Assembly: GCF_026340975.1 (NCBI RefSeq) | Contig: NZ_JAPEOS010000001.1 | Coordinates: 2,440,501 to 2,504,500, forward strand | Direction of reading: 5' to 3' | Origin: Streptomyces sp. NBC_01214 | GTDB lineage: Bacteria; Actinomycetota; Actinomycetes; Streptomycetales; Streptomycetaceae | DNA length: 64,000 nucleotides | Shown: positions 28,834-37,449 of the stretch, piece after piece | How the letters are laid out: every line of letters starts with the position of its first letter | Position numbering within the stretch: position 1 is the first letter of the stretch | Program-made: the position numbers and the translations under genes | The notes under the pieces: generated by a model | Told to the model about the DNA's origin: nothing | What the model saw: the letters and a program-made list of their open reading frames with translations, nothing else | The model's database searches: none

Positions 28834-30245
28834 CCACGGAGATCGCTCACCCTGAGCTCGATGGCCTGGGCACTTACGAATACGGCTGGGCCGACTCCGA
28901 CGCGGCCGGTGCCGCTGCCAAGCGGGGTCTGTCCGAAGAGGTCGTCCGCGACATCTCGGCGAAGAAGTCCGAGCCGGAGTGGATGCTCAAGCTTCGCCTC
29001 AAGGGCCTGAAGCTGTTCGACAAGAAGCCCATGCCGAACTGGGGTTCCGACCTCTCGGGCATCGACTTCGACAACATCAAGTACTTCGTGCGTTCCACCG
29101 AGAAGCAGGCCGCTTCGTGGGAGGACCTGCCCGAGGACATCAAGAACACGTACGACAAGCTCGGCATCCCGGAGGCGGAGAAGCAGCGCCTCGTCGCCGG
29201 TGTCGCGGCCCAGTACGAGTCCGAGGTCGTCTACCACCAGATCCGTGAGGACCTGGAGGAGCAGGGCGTCATCTTCCTCGACACGGACACCGCGCTCAAG
29301 GAGCACCCGGAGCTCTTCCAGGAGTACTTCGGCACGGTCATCCCGGTCGGCGACAACAAGTTCGCGTCGCTGAACACCGCGGTGTGGTCCGGCGGCTCCT
29401 TCATCTACGTCCCCAAGGGCGTGAAGGTCGACATCCCGCTCCAGGCCTACTTCCGCATCAACACGGAGAACATGGGCCAGTTCGAGCGGACGCTGATCAT
29501 CGTCGACGAGGACGCCTACGTCCACTACGTCGAGGGCTGCACCGCCCCGATCTACTCCTCGGACTCGCTGCACAGCGCCGTGGTCGAGATCATCGTCAAG
29601 AAGGGCGGCCGCTGCCGCTACACGACGATCCAGAACTGGTCGAACAACGTCTACAACCTGGTCACCAAGCGCGCCGTGGCGTACGAGGGCGCGACCATGG
29701 AGTGGATCGACGGCAACATCGGTTCCAAGGTCACCATGAAGTACCCGGCCGTCTACCTGATGGGCGAGCACGCCAAGGGCGAGACCCTGTCCATCGCCTT
29801 CGCGGGCGAGGGCCAGCACCAGGACGCCGGCTCCAAGATGGTCCACATGGCGCCGAACACCTCCTCGAACATCGTCTCCAAGTCGGTGGCCCGGGGCGGC
29901 GGCCGCACCTCCTACCGAGGCCTGGTCGAGATCGGCGAGGGTGCCCACGGCTCGAAGTCCAACGTGCTGTGCGACGCGCTCCTGGTCGACACCATCTCCC
30001 GCTCGGACACGTACCCGTACGTGGACGTCCGCGAGGACGACGTCTCCATGGGCCACGAGGCCACGGTCTCCAAGGTCTCCGACGACCAGCTCTTCTACCT
30101 GATGAGCCGCGGCATGACGGAGTTCGAGGCGATGGCCATGATCGTGCGCGGCTTCGTCGAGCCCATCGCGCGCGAGTTGCCCATGGAGTACGCCCTGGAG
30201 CTGAACCGGCTGATCGAGCTGCAGATGGAGGGATCGGTCGGCTGA
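28830..30245 (+). CDS. sufB: Fe-S cluster assembly scaffold SufB
   Basis: 471 aa. SufB forms, with SufC and SufD, the SufBC2D scaffold on which [4Fe-4S] clusters are built. A right-handed beta-helix core ([33 protein letters not shown] with a conserved Cys, [19 protein letters not shown]) and the C-terminal SufC-binding helices ([18 protein letters not shown]) are present. The ATG has GGGAGGAA eight to fourteen bases upstream and overlaps the sufR stop. The seven suf genes downstream follow at short spacing. Confidence 0.97.
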   Translation: MTTEIAHPELDGLGTYEYGWADSDAAGAAAKRGLSEEVVRDISAKKSEPEWMLKLRLKGLKLFDKKPMPNWGSDLSGIDFDNIKYFVRSTEKQAASWEDLPEDIKNTYDKLGIPEAEKQRLVAGVAAQYESEVVYHQIREDLEEQGVIFLDTDTALKEHPELFQEYFGTVIPVGDNKFASLNTAVWSGGSFIYVPKGVKVDIPLQAYFRINTENMGQFERTLIIVDEDAYVHYVEGCTAPIYSSDSLHSAVVEIIVKKGGRCRYTTIQNWSNNVYNLVTKRAVAYEGATMEWIDGNIGSKVTMKYPAVYLMGEHAKGETLSIAFAGEGQHQDAGSKMVHMAPNTSSNIVSKSVARGGGRTSYRGLVEIGEGAHGSKSNVLCDALLVDTISRSDTYPYVDVREDDVSMGHEATVSKVSDDQLFYLMSRGMTEFEAMAMIVRGFVEPIARELPMEYALELNRLIELQMEGSVG

Positions 30246-30326
30246 CCGCCGGCCGCGCGGCGTCCCCCGCCGCACATCCATCGACGTAGGCAGTGTTCTT
30301 CAAAGAGAGTGAGCAAGACGACAGCC

Positions 30327-31505
30327 ATGGCTGAGGCTCAGAACATTCCGGCGGGTTCGACCACCGCCGGCGCGATCGCGGTGGCCGCCGAGTCCACCGT
30401 CGCCACCCGGATGAGTGCGCCCCCGTCCTTCGACGTGGCGGACTTCCCGGTTCCGAACGGCCGCGAGGAGGAGTGGCGCTTCACGCCGCTCGCCCGCCTC
30501 AAGGGCCTGCACGACGGCACCGCGGTCGCCAACGGCACCATGAAGGCCCAGATCGACGCCCCCGAGGGCGTCACGATCGAGTCGGTGGAGCGCGGCGACG
30601 CGCGCATCGGCAAGGCCGGCACCCCGGTGGACCGGATCGCCGCCCAGGCGTTCTCTTCCTTCGCCAAGGCCACGGTCGTCACCGTGCCCAAGGAGACGGT
30701 CCTCACCGAGCCGGTGCGCGTGACGCTGCACGGCGAGGGCGGCACCACCTTCGGCCACACCGTCTTCGACGTACAGGCCTTCGCCGAGGCCGTCATCGTC
30801 ATCGACCACACCGGTGACGGCGTGCGCGCCGCCAACGTCGACTTCCTGGTCGGCGACGGCGCCAAGCTCACCGTCGTGTCCGTGCAGGACTGGGACGACA
30901 CCGCCGTCCACTGCTCCCAGCACAACACGCTGGTCGGCCGCGACGCGACCTTCAAGTCGGTCGTGGTCACCTTCGGCGGCGACGTCGTGCGCCTCCACCC
31001 GCGCATCAGCTACGCCGGCCCCGGCGGCGAGGCCGAGCTCTTCGGCCTGTACTTCACGGACGCCGGCCAGCACCAGGAGCACCGCCTCCTGGTCACGCAC
31101 GACGCCCCGCACTGCAAGTCGAACGTGGTCTACAAGGGCGCGCTCCAGGGCCAGGACGCCCACGCGGTCTGGATCGGCGACGTGCTCATCCAGAAGAGCG
31201 CCGAGGGCACCGACACCTACGAGATGAACCGCAACCTCGTCCTCACGGACGGCGCGCGGGTCGACTCGGTGCCGAACCTGGAGATCGAGACCGGCGAGAT
31301 CGTCGGCGCCGGCCACGCCTCCGCGACCGGCCGCTTCGACGACGAGCAGCTCTTCTACCTGCAGGCCCGTGGCATCCCGGCCGACGAGGCCCGCCGCCTG
31401 GTCGTCCGCGGCTTCTTCGCGGAGCTCGTCCAGCAGATCGGTGTCGACGACATCGAGGAGCGTCTGCTCGCCAAGATCGAGACCGAGCTCCAGGGTTCCG
31501 TCTGA
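30327..31505 (+). CDS. sufD: Fe-S cluster assembly protein SufD
   Basis: 392 aa. Paralogue of SufB in the SufBC2D complex. Motifs: REEEWRFTPL near residue 44, the beta-helix segment, SNVVYKGALQGQDAHAVW with the conserved His region, and the C-terminal DDEQLFYLQARGIPADEARRLVVRGFF. The ATG at 30327 fits the family; a GTG six codons earlier (30309) is possible. It lies 81 bases after sufB, and its stop overlaps the next ATG by one base. Confidence 0.96.
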   Translation: MAEAQNIPAGSTTAGAIAVAAESTVATRMSAPPSFDVADFPVPNGREEEWRFTPLARLKGLHDGTAVANGTMKAQIDAPEGVTIESVERGDARIGKAGTPVDRIAAQAFSSFAKATVVTVPKETVLTEPVRVTLHGEGGTTFGHTVFDVQAFAEAVIVIDHTGDGVRAANVDFLVGDGAKLTVVSVQDWDDTAVHCSQHNTLVGRDATFKSVVVTFGGDVVRLHPRISYAGPGGEAELFGLYFTDAGQHQEHRLLVTHDAPHCKSNVVYKGALQGQDAHAVWIGDVLIQKSAEGTDTYEMNRNLVLTDGARVDSVPNLEIETGEIVGAGHASATGRFDDEQLFYLQARGIPADEARRLVVRGFFAELVQQIGVDDIEERLLAKIETELQGSV

Positions 31506-31822
31506 TGAATTACGTCAAGGCCTGTGCGCTCAGCGAGCTGGAGGAGAACACCCCGAAGCGGGTGGAACTCGACGGCACGCCGGTGTCCATCGTCTCCACC
31601 GAGGGGGAGGTGTTCGCGATCAACGACATCTGCTCGCACGCGAACGTCTCGCTCTCGGAGGGCGAGGTCGAAGACTGCATGATCGAGTGCTGGCTGCACG
31701 GGTCGGCCTTCGACCTGCGCACCGGCAAGCCCTCGGGTCTGCCCGCGACGCGCCCCGTACCCGTATACCCCGTCAAGATCGAAGGGGACGACGTGCTCGT
31801 CTCCCTCACCCAGGAGTCCTGA
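31505..31822 (+). CDS. Rieske [2Fe-2S] ferredoxin in the suf operon
   Basis: 105 aa. Rieske fold with both cluster motifs: C43-S-H45 (DICSHANVSL) and C62-W-L-H65 (ECWLHGSAFD), typical of ferredoxin subunits of non-heme iron oxygenases. The oxygenase is not here; the position between sufD and sufC, common in actinobacteria, suggests an electron carrier serving cluster assembly. The ATG overlaps the sufD stop by one base. No signal peptide, so cytosolic. Confidence 0.94.
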   Translation: MNYVKACALSELEENTPKRVELDGTPVSIVSTEGEVFAINDICSHANVSLSEGEVEDCMIECWLHGSAFDLRTGKPSGLPATRPVPVYPVKIEGDDVLVSLTQES

Positions 31823-31829
31823 GGTATCC

Positions 31830-32597
31830 ATGGCAACGCTTGAAATCCACGACCTGCACGTCTCCGTCGAGGCCGAGAACGGCGCCCGCGAGATCCTCAA
31901 GGGCGTCGACCTCACCGTCAAGCAGGGTGAGACGCACGCCATCATGGGTCCGAACGGCTCCGGCAAGTCCACCCTGGCGTACTCGCTCGCCGGTCACCCG
32001 AAGTACACCATCACCGGTGGCACCGTGACCCTCGACGGCGAGGACGTCCTGGAGATGTCCGTCGACGAGCGCGCCCGCGCCGGCGTCTTCCTCGCGATGC
32101 AGTACCCGGTCGAGGTCCCCGGTGTCTCGGTCTCCAACTTCCTGCGCACCTCGGCCACCGCGATCCGCGGCGAGGCGCCGAAGCTGCGCACCTGGGTGAA
32201 GGAGGTCAAGTCCGCGATGGAGCAGCTCCAGATGGACCCGGCCTTCGCCGAGCGCAACGTCAACGAGGGCTTCTCCGGCGGTGAGAAGAAGCGCCACGAG
32301 ATCCTGCAGCTGGAGCTCCTGAAGCCGAAGATCGCGATCCTCGACGAGACGGACTCCGGCCTCGACGTCGACGCACTGCGTCAGGTCTCCGAAGGCGTCA
32401 ACCGCGTCCGCGCGACCGGCGAGGTCGGCACGCTGCTGATCACGCACTACACGCGGATCCTCCGCTACATCAAGCCCGACTTCGTCCACGTCTTCTCCGA
32501 GGGCCGCATCGCCGAGTCCGGTGGCGCCGAGCTCGCCGACAAGCTGGAGGCCGAAGGCTACGAGTCGTACAGCACGAAGGGTGGCGCGACCGCGTGA
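31830..32597 (+). CDS. sufC: Fe-S cluster assembly ATPase SufC
   Basis: 255 aa. Soluble ABC-type ATPase that drives SufBCD. Walker A MGPNGSGKSTLAYSLAG, the SufC-specific signature NEGFSGGEKKRHEI and Walker B AILDETDSGLDVDAL are exact. GGAG then GAGG precede the ATG. The stop overlaps the sufS start (GTGA). Confidence 0.98.
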   Translation: MATLEIHDLHVSVEAENGAREILKGVDLTVKQGETHAIMGPNGSGKSTLAYSLAGHPKYTITGGTVTLDGEDVLEMSVDERARAGVFLAMQYPVEVPGVSVSNFLRTSATAIRGEAPKLRTWVKEVKSAMEQLQMDPAFAERNVNEGFSGGEKKRHEILQLELLKPKIAILDETDSGLDVDALRQVSEGVNRVRATGEVGTLLITHYTRILRYIKPDFVHVFSEGRIAESGGAELADKLEAEGYESYSTKGGATA

Positions 32598-33850
32598 CAC
32601 AGCTGCCTGGCCTCCTCGACATCGAGGCGATCCGAAAGGACTTCCCCCTTCTGGATCGTGTGGTCCACGACGGGAAGAAGATCGTTTACCTGGACAACGC
32701 GGCGACCTCGCAGAAGCCGCGCCAGGTGCTCGACGCGCTGAACGAGTACTACGAGCAGCACAACGCCAACGTCCACCGTGGCGTGCACGTGCTCGCCGAG
32801 GAGGCCACGGCGCTGTACGAGGGCGCCCGCGACAAGGTCGCCGCCTTCATCAACGCGCCGAGCCGCGACGAGGTGATCTTCACCAAGAACGCCTCCGAGT
32901 CGCTCAACCTGGTCGCGAACATGCTCGGCTGGGCGGACGAGCCCTACCGGGTCGACCGCGAGACCGAGATCGCCATCACGGAGATGGAGCACCACTCCAA
33001 CATCGTGCCGTGGCAGCTGCTCTCGCAGCGCACCGGCGCGAAGCTGAAGTGGTTCGGCCTCACCGACGACGGCCGGCTCGACCTGTCCAACATTGAAGAG
33101 GTCATCACGGAGAAGACGAAGATCGTCTCCTTCACGCTGGTCTCCAACATCATGGGCACGGTCAACCCGGTCGAGGCGATCGTCCGGCGCGCCCAGGACG
33201 TCGGCGCCCTCGTGCTGATCGACGCCTCCCAGGCCGCCCCGCACATGCCGCTGGACGTGCAGGCGCTCGGCGCCGACTTCGTGGCCTTCACCGGCCACAA
33301 GATGTGCGGCCCGACCGGCATCGGCGTCCTCTGGGGCCGCCAGGAGCTCCTGGAGGACCTGCCTCCGTTCCTCGGCGGCGGCGAGATGATCGAGACCGTG
33401 TCGATGCACGCCTCGACCTACGCCCCGGCACCCCACAAGTTCGAGGCGGGTACGCCCCCGATCGCCCAGGCCGTCGGCCTCGGCGCGGCCGTGGACTACC
33501 TGACCGCGATCGGCATGGACAAGATCGCCGCGCACGAGCACGCGATCACCGAGTACGCGATCAAGCGCCTCGCGGAGGTGCCCGACCTGCGGATCATCGG
33601 CCCCACCACGGCCGAGGACCGCGGCGCCGCGATCTCCTTCGTCCTGGGTGACATCCACCCGCACGACGTCGGTCAGGTACTGGACGAGCAGGGCATCGCG
33701 GTCCGCGTGGGACACCACTGCGCGCGCCCCGTCTGCCTGCGCTACGGAATTCCTGCGACGACGCGAGCGTCTTTCTACCTGTACTCCTCTCCGGCCGATG
33801 TCGACGCGCTGATCGACGGGCTGGAGCACGTACGGAACTTCTTCGGCTGA
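32594..33850 (+). CDS. sufS: Cysteine desulfurase SufS
   Basis: 418 aa. Group II PLP-dependent desulfurase that releases sulfur from cysteine and passes it to SufU. PLP lysine K236 in TGHKMCGPTG and persulfide cysteine C376 in GHHCARP are present, as are YLDNAATSQKP near residue 34 and NVHRGVHVL near 58. The GTG overlaps the sufC stop. Confidence 0.97.
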   Translation: MTQLPGLLDIEAIRKDFPLLDRVVHDGKKIVYLDNAATSQKPRQVLDALNEYYEQHNANVHRGVHVLAEEATALYEGARDKVAAFINAPSRDEVIFTKNASESLNLVANMLGWADEPYRVDRETEIAITEMEHHSNIVPWQLLSQRTGAKLKWFGLTDDGRLDLSNIEEVITEKTKIVSFTLVSNIMGTVNPVEAIVRRAQDVGALVLIDASQAAPHMPLDVQALGADFVAFTGHKMCGPTGIGVLWGRQELLEDLPPFLGGGEMIETVSMHASTYAPAPHKFEAGTPPIAQAVGLGAAVDYLTAIGMDKIAAHEHAITEYAIKRLAEVPDLRIIGPTTAEDRGAAISFVLGDIHPHDVGQVLDEQGIAVRVGHHCARPVCLRYGIPATTRASFYLYSSPADVDALIDGLEHVRNFFG

Positions 33851-33872
33851 CGGACGAGGCGACGAGGACGCA

Positions 33873-34334
33873 GTGAAGCTGGATTCGATGTACCAGGAAC
33901 TGATCCTGGACCACTACAAGCACCCGCACGGGCGTGGCCTGCGCGACGGCGACGCCGAGGTGCACCACGTCAATCCGACGTGCGGTGACGAGATCACGCT
34001 GCGCGTGAAGTACGACGGCGAGACGCTGACCGACGTCTCCTACGAGGGCCAGGGCTGCTCCATCAGCCAGGCCAGCGCGTCCGTACTGAACGAGCTGCTC
34101 GTGGGCAAGGAACTGGCCGAGGCGCAGAAGATCCAGGCAGTCTTCCTGGAGATGATGCAGTCCAAGGGCAAGATCGAGCCCGACGAGGCCATGGAGGAGG
34201 TGCTGGAGGACGCGGTCGCGTTCGTCGGCGTCTCGAAGTACCCGGCTCGTGTGAAGTGTGCACTGCTGAGCTGGATGGCGTGGAAGGACGCGACGGCCCA
34301 GGCTCTGGGCGGCGCGGAGAGGAAGACGGCATGA
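33873..34334 (+). CDS. sufU: Zinc-dependent sulfurtransferase SufU
   Basis: 153 aa. IscU-like fold; in SufS partners of Gram-positives it accepts sulfur on a zinc-bound cysteine and relays it to SufBCD. The three ligand cysteines are C37 (NPTCGDE), C62 (GQGCSIS) and C129 (VKCALLSW), with D39. The 18-20-residue insert between the second and third Cys regions is typical of SufU versus IscU. The GTG follows GAGGAC. The stop overlaps sufT. Confidence 0.96.
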   Translation: MKLDSMYQELILDHYKHPHGRGLRDGDAEVHHVNPTCGDEITLRVKYDGETLTDVSYEGQGCSISQASASVLNELLVGKELAEAQKIQAVFLEMMQSKGKIEPDEAMEEVLEDAVAFVGVSKYPARVKCALLSWMAWKDATAQALGGAERKTA

Positions 34335-34675
34335 CCGAGAACGCGACGCCCGAGGCGTCGATCAAGCCGGCCACCGAGGAAGAGGTCCGCGAGGCCCTCT
34401 ACGACGTGGTCGACCCCGAGCTGGGCATCGACGTCGTCAACCTGGGCCTGATCTACGGCATCCACATCGACGACGCGAACATCGCCACCCTCGACATGAC
34501 CCTGACCTCGGCGGCCTGCCCGCTGACGGACGTCATCGAGGACCAGGCGAAGTCGGCGACGGACGGCATCGTCAGCGAACTGCGCATCAACTGGGTCTGG
34601 ATGCCGCCGTGGGGCCCGGACAAGATCACGGACGACGGTCGCGAGCAGCTCCGCGCGCTCGGCTTCAACGTCTGA
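34331..34675 (+). CDS. sufT: SufT-type Fe-S assembly factor (DUF59/MIP18)
   Basis: 114 aa. Small DUF59 domain: EVREALYDVVDPELGIDVVNLGLIYG near residues 20-45, one conserved cysteine in TSAACPLTDVI, then WVWMPPWGPDKIT. Related to eukaryotic MIP18 and bacterial SufT, which help cluster insertion. The ATG at 34331 overlaps the sufU stop (ATGA); upstream in-frame sequence is a shadow. Last gene of the suf operon. Confidence 0.94.
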   Translation: MTENATPEASIKPATEEEVREALYDVVDPELGIDVVNLGLIYGIHIDDANIATLDMTLTSAACPLTDVIEDQAKSATDGIVSELRINWVWMPPWGPDKITDDGREQLRALGFNV

Positions 34676-34699
34676 TCACCGCTCGACCCCCTGCTTGAC

Positions 34700-34735
34700 C
34701 GAGGGCCCCCGGCACATCCGTGCCGGGGGCCCTCG
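34700..34735 (+). terminator. suf operon terminator
   Basis: A 16-bp perfect GC-rich stem (34700-34715, 34720-34735) with a 4-base loop, 24 bases past the sufT stop, then GGTTT. Confidence 0.85.
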
Positions 34736-34920
34736 GGTTTCCGCGGTGTTCTCGGGCCACCCCCTCTGACCTGCTGGTTCTCTGGCCCGATGGCGGGCGC
34801 GGCGGATTTCCGGAACGCTGTTCTCCGGGTGGACGGGTGGTGTGCACCGGGAGTTGTCCACCGTGGCCGAATCTTCTCGACGGCCGTCACGACGTGACGC
34901 CGTAGACGAGAGGACCTTCC

Positions 34921-36291
34921 GTGACCGTTCGCTTCGCCGCAGGGACCGCCGGCGCCGCCGCCCTGCTGGTCGCCGCGCTGACCGTGCCCGCGCAGGCCGT
35001 GACGTACGGGACGCCGACGATCGCACTCTCCGCCTCCTACCTGTCGGGGGCCGTCGGCGCGACCGGTGACCCGGTCGTGAACGTCACCGTCGGCCAGAGC
35101 GGGGCCGACGCGTCCGCGCTCACCGTCAGCGCGTCCGCGTCGAGCAAGCCTTCGGTCGCCGGCACCGAGGACGTGACGGTCACCGGCGCCGGGGCGGTGC
35201 GGCAGCTGGCCGTCGCCGCGCGCGGCCGCGGCTACACCAACCTCACCGTCAAGGTCACCGGGCTGGGCGGCAAGACCGCCACCAAGACGCTGTCCTACGC
35301 GGCTTCGGCCGCCGTGCAGAACCCGGCCGACGCGCGGTACCTCACGGGATCCGCGGACGCCTCGGCCGCCGTGGACGTGGGCGGCGGGTACGCGGTGGTG
35401 GCCGACGACGAGTCCAACGTGCTGCGCCTGTACGACCGCTCCCGTTCCGGCGCGCCGGTCAAGACCTGGGACTTCAGCTCGCAGCTCGGCGTCAGCAAGG
35501 AGGTGGACATCGAGGGGGCGACCCGGATCGGCGACACCATCTACTGGACCGGCTCGCTCGGCAACAACAAGGACGGCGAGTACAAGGCGCCCCGGAACAC
35601 GGTCTTCACCACCACGGTGAGCGGCTCCGGCGCGGGCACGCAGCTGGCGTACGGGCGCTCGTACAAGAAGCTCCGTGACGACCTGGTGGCCTGGGACAAG
35701 GCGAACGGGAACAAGTACGGCTTCGCGGCGGGCACTGCCGCCGGGGAAGCGCCGAAGCAGATCGACGGGTTCAACGTGGAGGGCCTGGAGTTCGCGCCGG
35801 GCTCGACCACCACCGCCTACGTGGGCTTCCGGGCCCCGCTGGCGCCGGTCGTGCCGGGCGGCAAGGCCCTGATCGTGCCCGTCACCAACTTCGACCAGGT
35901 CCTGGCGAGCGGGGCCAAGGCCACCTTCGGCGCGGGCATCGAGCTGGACCTCGGCGGGCTCTCCGTCCGGGACATCCGCAAGAACGCGGCCGGGCAGTAC
36001 CTGATCCTGGCCGGCTCCTGGGCCGCGGACGACAACTCCGACCCGTACGCCCTCTACCAGTGGGACGGCGTCCCCGGCCACGCGCCGGTCAAGCGGGCGG
36101 ACCTGCCGACCACCGACCCCGGCGGCTGGGAGGCCATCGTGGAGGTGCCGGACCTGACGGTTCCGGGCGCCCGGGTGCAGCTGATCACGGACAGCGGTTC
36201 CGCGGACCTGTACGGGGACGGCACCGAGGCCAAGGACCTGACGCACGCGGAGTGGAAGAAGGCCCGCGCGGCCTGGTTCACGCTGGGCTGA
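34921..36291 (+). CDS. Secreted DUF3616-like beta-propeller protein
   Basis: 456 aa. A signal peptide (residues 1 to about 26, ALTVPAQA) sends it out of the cell. A short Thr/Ser-rich beta domain (about 27-125) precedes a domain with VADDESNVLRLYDR, DIEGATRIGDTIYWTGSLGNNKDG, GFNVEGLEFAPG and GLSVRDIRKNAAGQYLILAGSW, the pattern of the DUF3616 family, probably a propeller. Function unknown. The GTG start follows GAGAGGA. No partner genes adjoin it. Confidence 0.8.
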   Translation: MTVRFAAGTAGAAALLVAALTVPAQAVTYGTPTIALSASYLSGAVGATGDPVVNVTVGQSGADASALTVSASASSKPSVAGTEDVTVTGAGAVRQLAVAARGRGYTNLTVKVTGLGGKTATKTLSYAASAAVQNPADARYLTGSADASAAVDVGGGYAVVADDESNVLRLYDRSRSGAPVKTWDFSSQLGVSKEVDIEGATRIGDTIYWTGSLGNNKDGEYKAPRNTVFTTTVSGSGAGTQLAYGRSYKKLRDDLVAWDKANGNKYGFAAGTAAGEAPKQIDGFNVEGLEFAPGSTTTAYVGFRAPLAPVVPGGKALIVPVTNFDQVLASGAKATFGAGIELDLGGLSVRDIRKNAAGQYLILAGSWAADDNSDPYALYQWDGVPGHAPVKRADLPTTDPGGWEAIVEVPDLTVPGARVQLITDSGSADLYGDGTEAKDLTHAEWKKARAAWFTLG

Positions 36292-36310
36292 CGCCTGGAT
36301 GCGGCATCGA

Positions 36311-36409
36311 TGCGCACGTGCGCACCTGCGCACGTGTGTGCGTCCGTTGGTGTGTCCGTCGGCCTGTCAGTGTGTACGCGCGTACGCATCACTGTGTACA
36401 GTTGTACGC
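36311..36409 (+). promoter_or_regulatory. Palindrome-rich leader of the SMR/TetR pair
   Basis: Rich in alternating purine-pyrimidine steps: a 14-bp perfect palindrome TGCGCACGTGCGCA at 36311-36324, GTACGCGCGTAC at 36374-36385, and ACTGT-GT-ACAGT at 36391-36402. The last contains TACAGT (36397-36402), seven bases before the ATG at 36410: a leaderless -10 overlapping a likely TetR operator. Confidence 0.5.
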
Positions 36410-36730
36410 ATGCCTTACGTCATGCTTGCCGCGGCCATCGCCGCAGAGGTCGCCGGAACCACCGCCATGAAGTACAGCGACGGCTTCACGAAGCTGTGGC
36501 CGTCGCTGGGCACCCTGCTGGGCTACGTCATCGCCTTCACCCTGCTCGCGCAGACGCTGAAGTCGATGTCGGTCGGCACGGCCTACGCGATATGGGCGGG
36601 CGTCGGCACCGCCGCGATCGCCGCCATAGGCATGGTGTTCCTGGGGGAGGCGGCCACCGCCGCCAAGATCGCCGGGATCGCCCTGGTGATCGGCGGCGTG
36701 GTCCTGCTGAACCTCGGCGGGGCCCACTGA
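36410..36730 (+). CDS. Small multidrug resistance (SMR) efflux protein
   Basis: 106 aa with four membrane helices. The helix-1 glutamate in AAIAAEVAGTTAMKYSDGFTKL, plus LAQTLKSMSVGTAYAIWAGVGTA and GIALVIGGVVLLNLGG, fit the EmrE/QacC/SugE family, which exchanges cations or guanidinium for protons. No ykkC-type riboswitch is seen, so a drug substrate is as likely as guanidinium. The ATG at 36410 has no ribosome site and fits a leaderless start. Its stop overlaps the TetR start (TGATG). Confidence 0.93.
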   Translation: MPYVMLAAAIAAEVAGTTAMKYSDGFTKLWPSLGTLLGYVIAFTLLAQTLKSMSVGTAYAIWAGVGTAAIAAIGMVFLGEAATAAKIAGIALVIGGVVLLNLGGAH

Positions 36731-37281
36731 TGTCCCCCGGTGTGCGTCGCTACGACCCGGACCGGCGGCAGCGGATCATCGACGCGGCGCTGCGGGTCGT
36801 CGGCGAGCGGGGCATCGCGGGACTGACCCACCGCAGCGCCGCCGCGGAGGCCGACGTACCGCTCGGGTCGACGACGTACCACTTCAAGACGCTGGACGAC
36901 CTGCTGGTCGCCGCCCTGCGCCAGACCAACGAGGGCTTCGCGCAGGCGGTGGCGCGCTCGGCCGCACTGGCCGACCCGGACGCGGACCTCGCCGGGGTCC
37001 TGGCCCGCCTGCTCGGGGAGCTCCTGGCGGCGGACCGGGGCCGGGTCGAGCTGGAGTACGAGCTCTACCTCGCGGCCCTGCGCCGCCCGGCGCTGCGGCC
37101 GGTGGCGGCGCAGTGGTGCGAGGCGGTGTCGGCGGCACTGGCCCCGCGGACCGACCCGATGACCGCGCGGGCACTGGTGGCGGCCATGGACGGGATCGGC
37201 CTGCAGGTCCTGCTGACGGACGCCGCGTACGACGAGGAGTACGCCCGGGAGGTCCTGAGGCGGGTGCTGCGGCCGTCGTAG
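36730..37281 (+). CDS. TetR-family regulator of the SMR pump
   Basis: 183 aa. N-terminal TetR helix-turn-helix (residues about 10-57: RIIDAALRVVGERGIAGLTHRSAAAEADVPLGSTTYHFKTLDDLL). The C-terminal ligand domain fits the common TetR_C_6 form. Its ATG overlaps the pump stop, so pump and repressor are co-transcribed; the palindrome over the pump promoter is the natural binding site. One cysteine in the ligand domain. Inducer unknown. Confidence 0.9.
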   Translation: MSPGVRRYDPDRRQRIIDAALRVVGERGIAGLTHRSAAAEADVPLGSTTYHFKTLDDLLVAALRQTNEGFAQAVARSAALADPDADLAGVLARLLGELLAADRGRVELEYELYLAALRRPALRPVAAQWCEAVSAALAPRTDPMTARALVAAMDGIGLQVLLTDAAYDEEYAREVLRRVLRPS

Positions 37282-37384
37282 GCGCGGCGCTGCCGTTCGG
37301 GACCCGCCGGGGCCTGGGTCGTGGGCGCCGGCGGTGTGGGCCCGGTCGCGAGGGGTGGGGGGAGCGGCTCCTCCGGCTGCTCGA

Positions 37385-37426
37385 CCCCAACCGGCCGACC
37401 CCAACCGGCCGGCCCCAACCGGCCGG
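37385..37426 (+). repeat. Three tandem 14-bp repeats
   Basis: CCCCAACCGGCCG(A/G) in exact tandem at 37385-37398, 37399-37412 and 37413-37426, between the convergent TetR and HxlR-Prx genes. Each unit holds the palindrome CCGGCCGG or a near match, so it may pair with itself and act as a terminator. Confidence 0.7.
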
Positions 37427-37449
37427 CCCGCCCGACTGGCCCGGCCCGT

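Noticed and set aside
36403..36412. Guanidine (ykkC) riboswitch upstream of the SMR gene
   Set aside because: There is no room for a 5' leader if the transcript is leaderless, and no conserved ACGR-type riboswitch motifs were seen.
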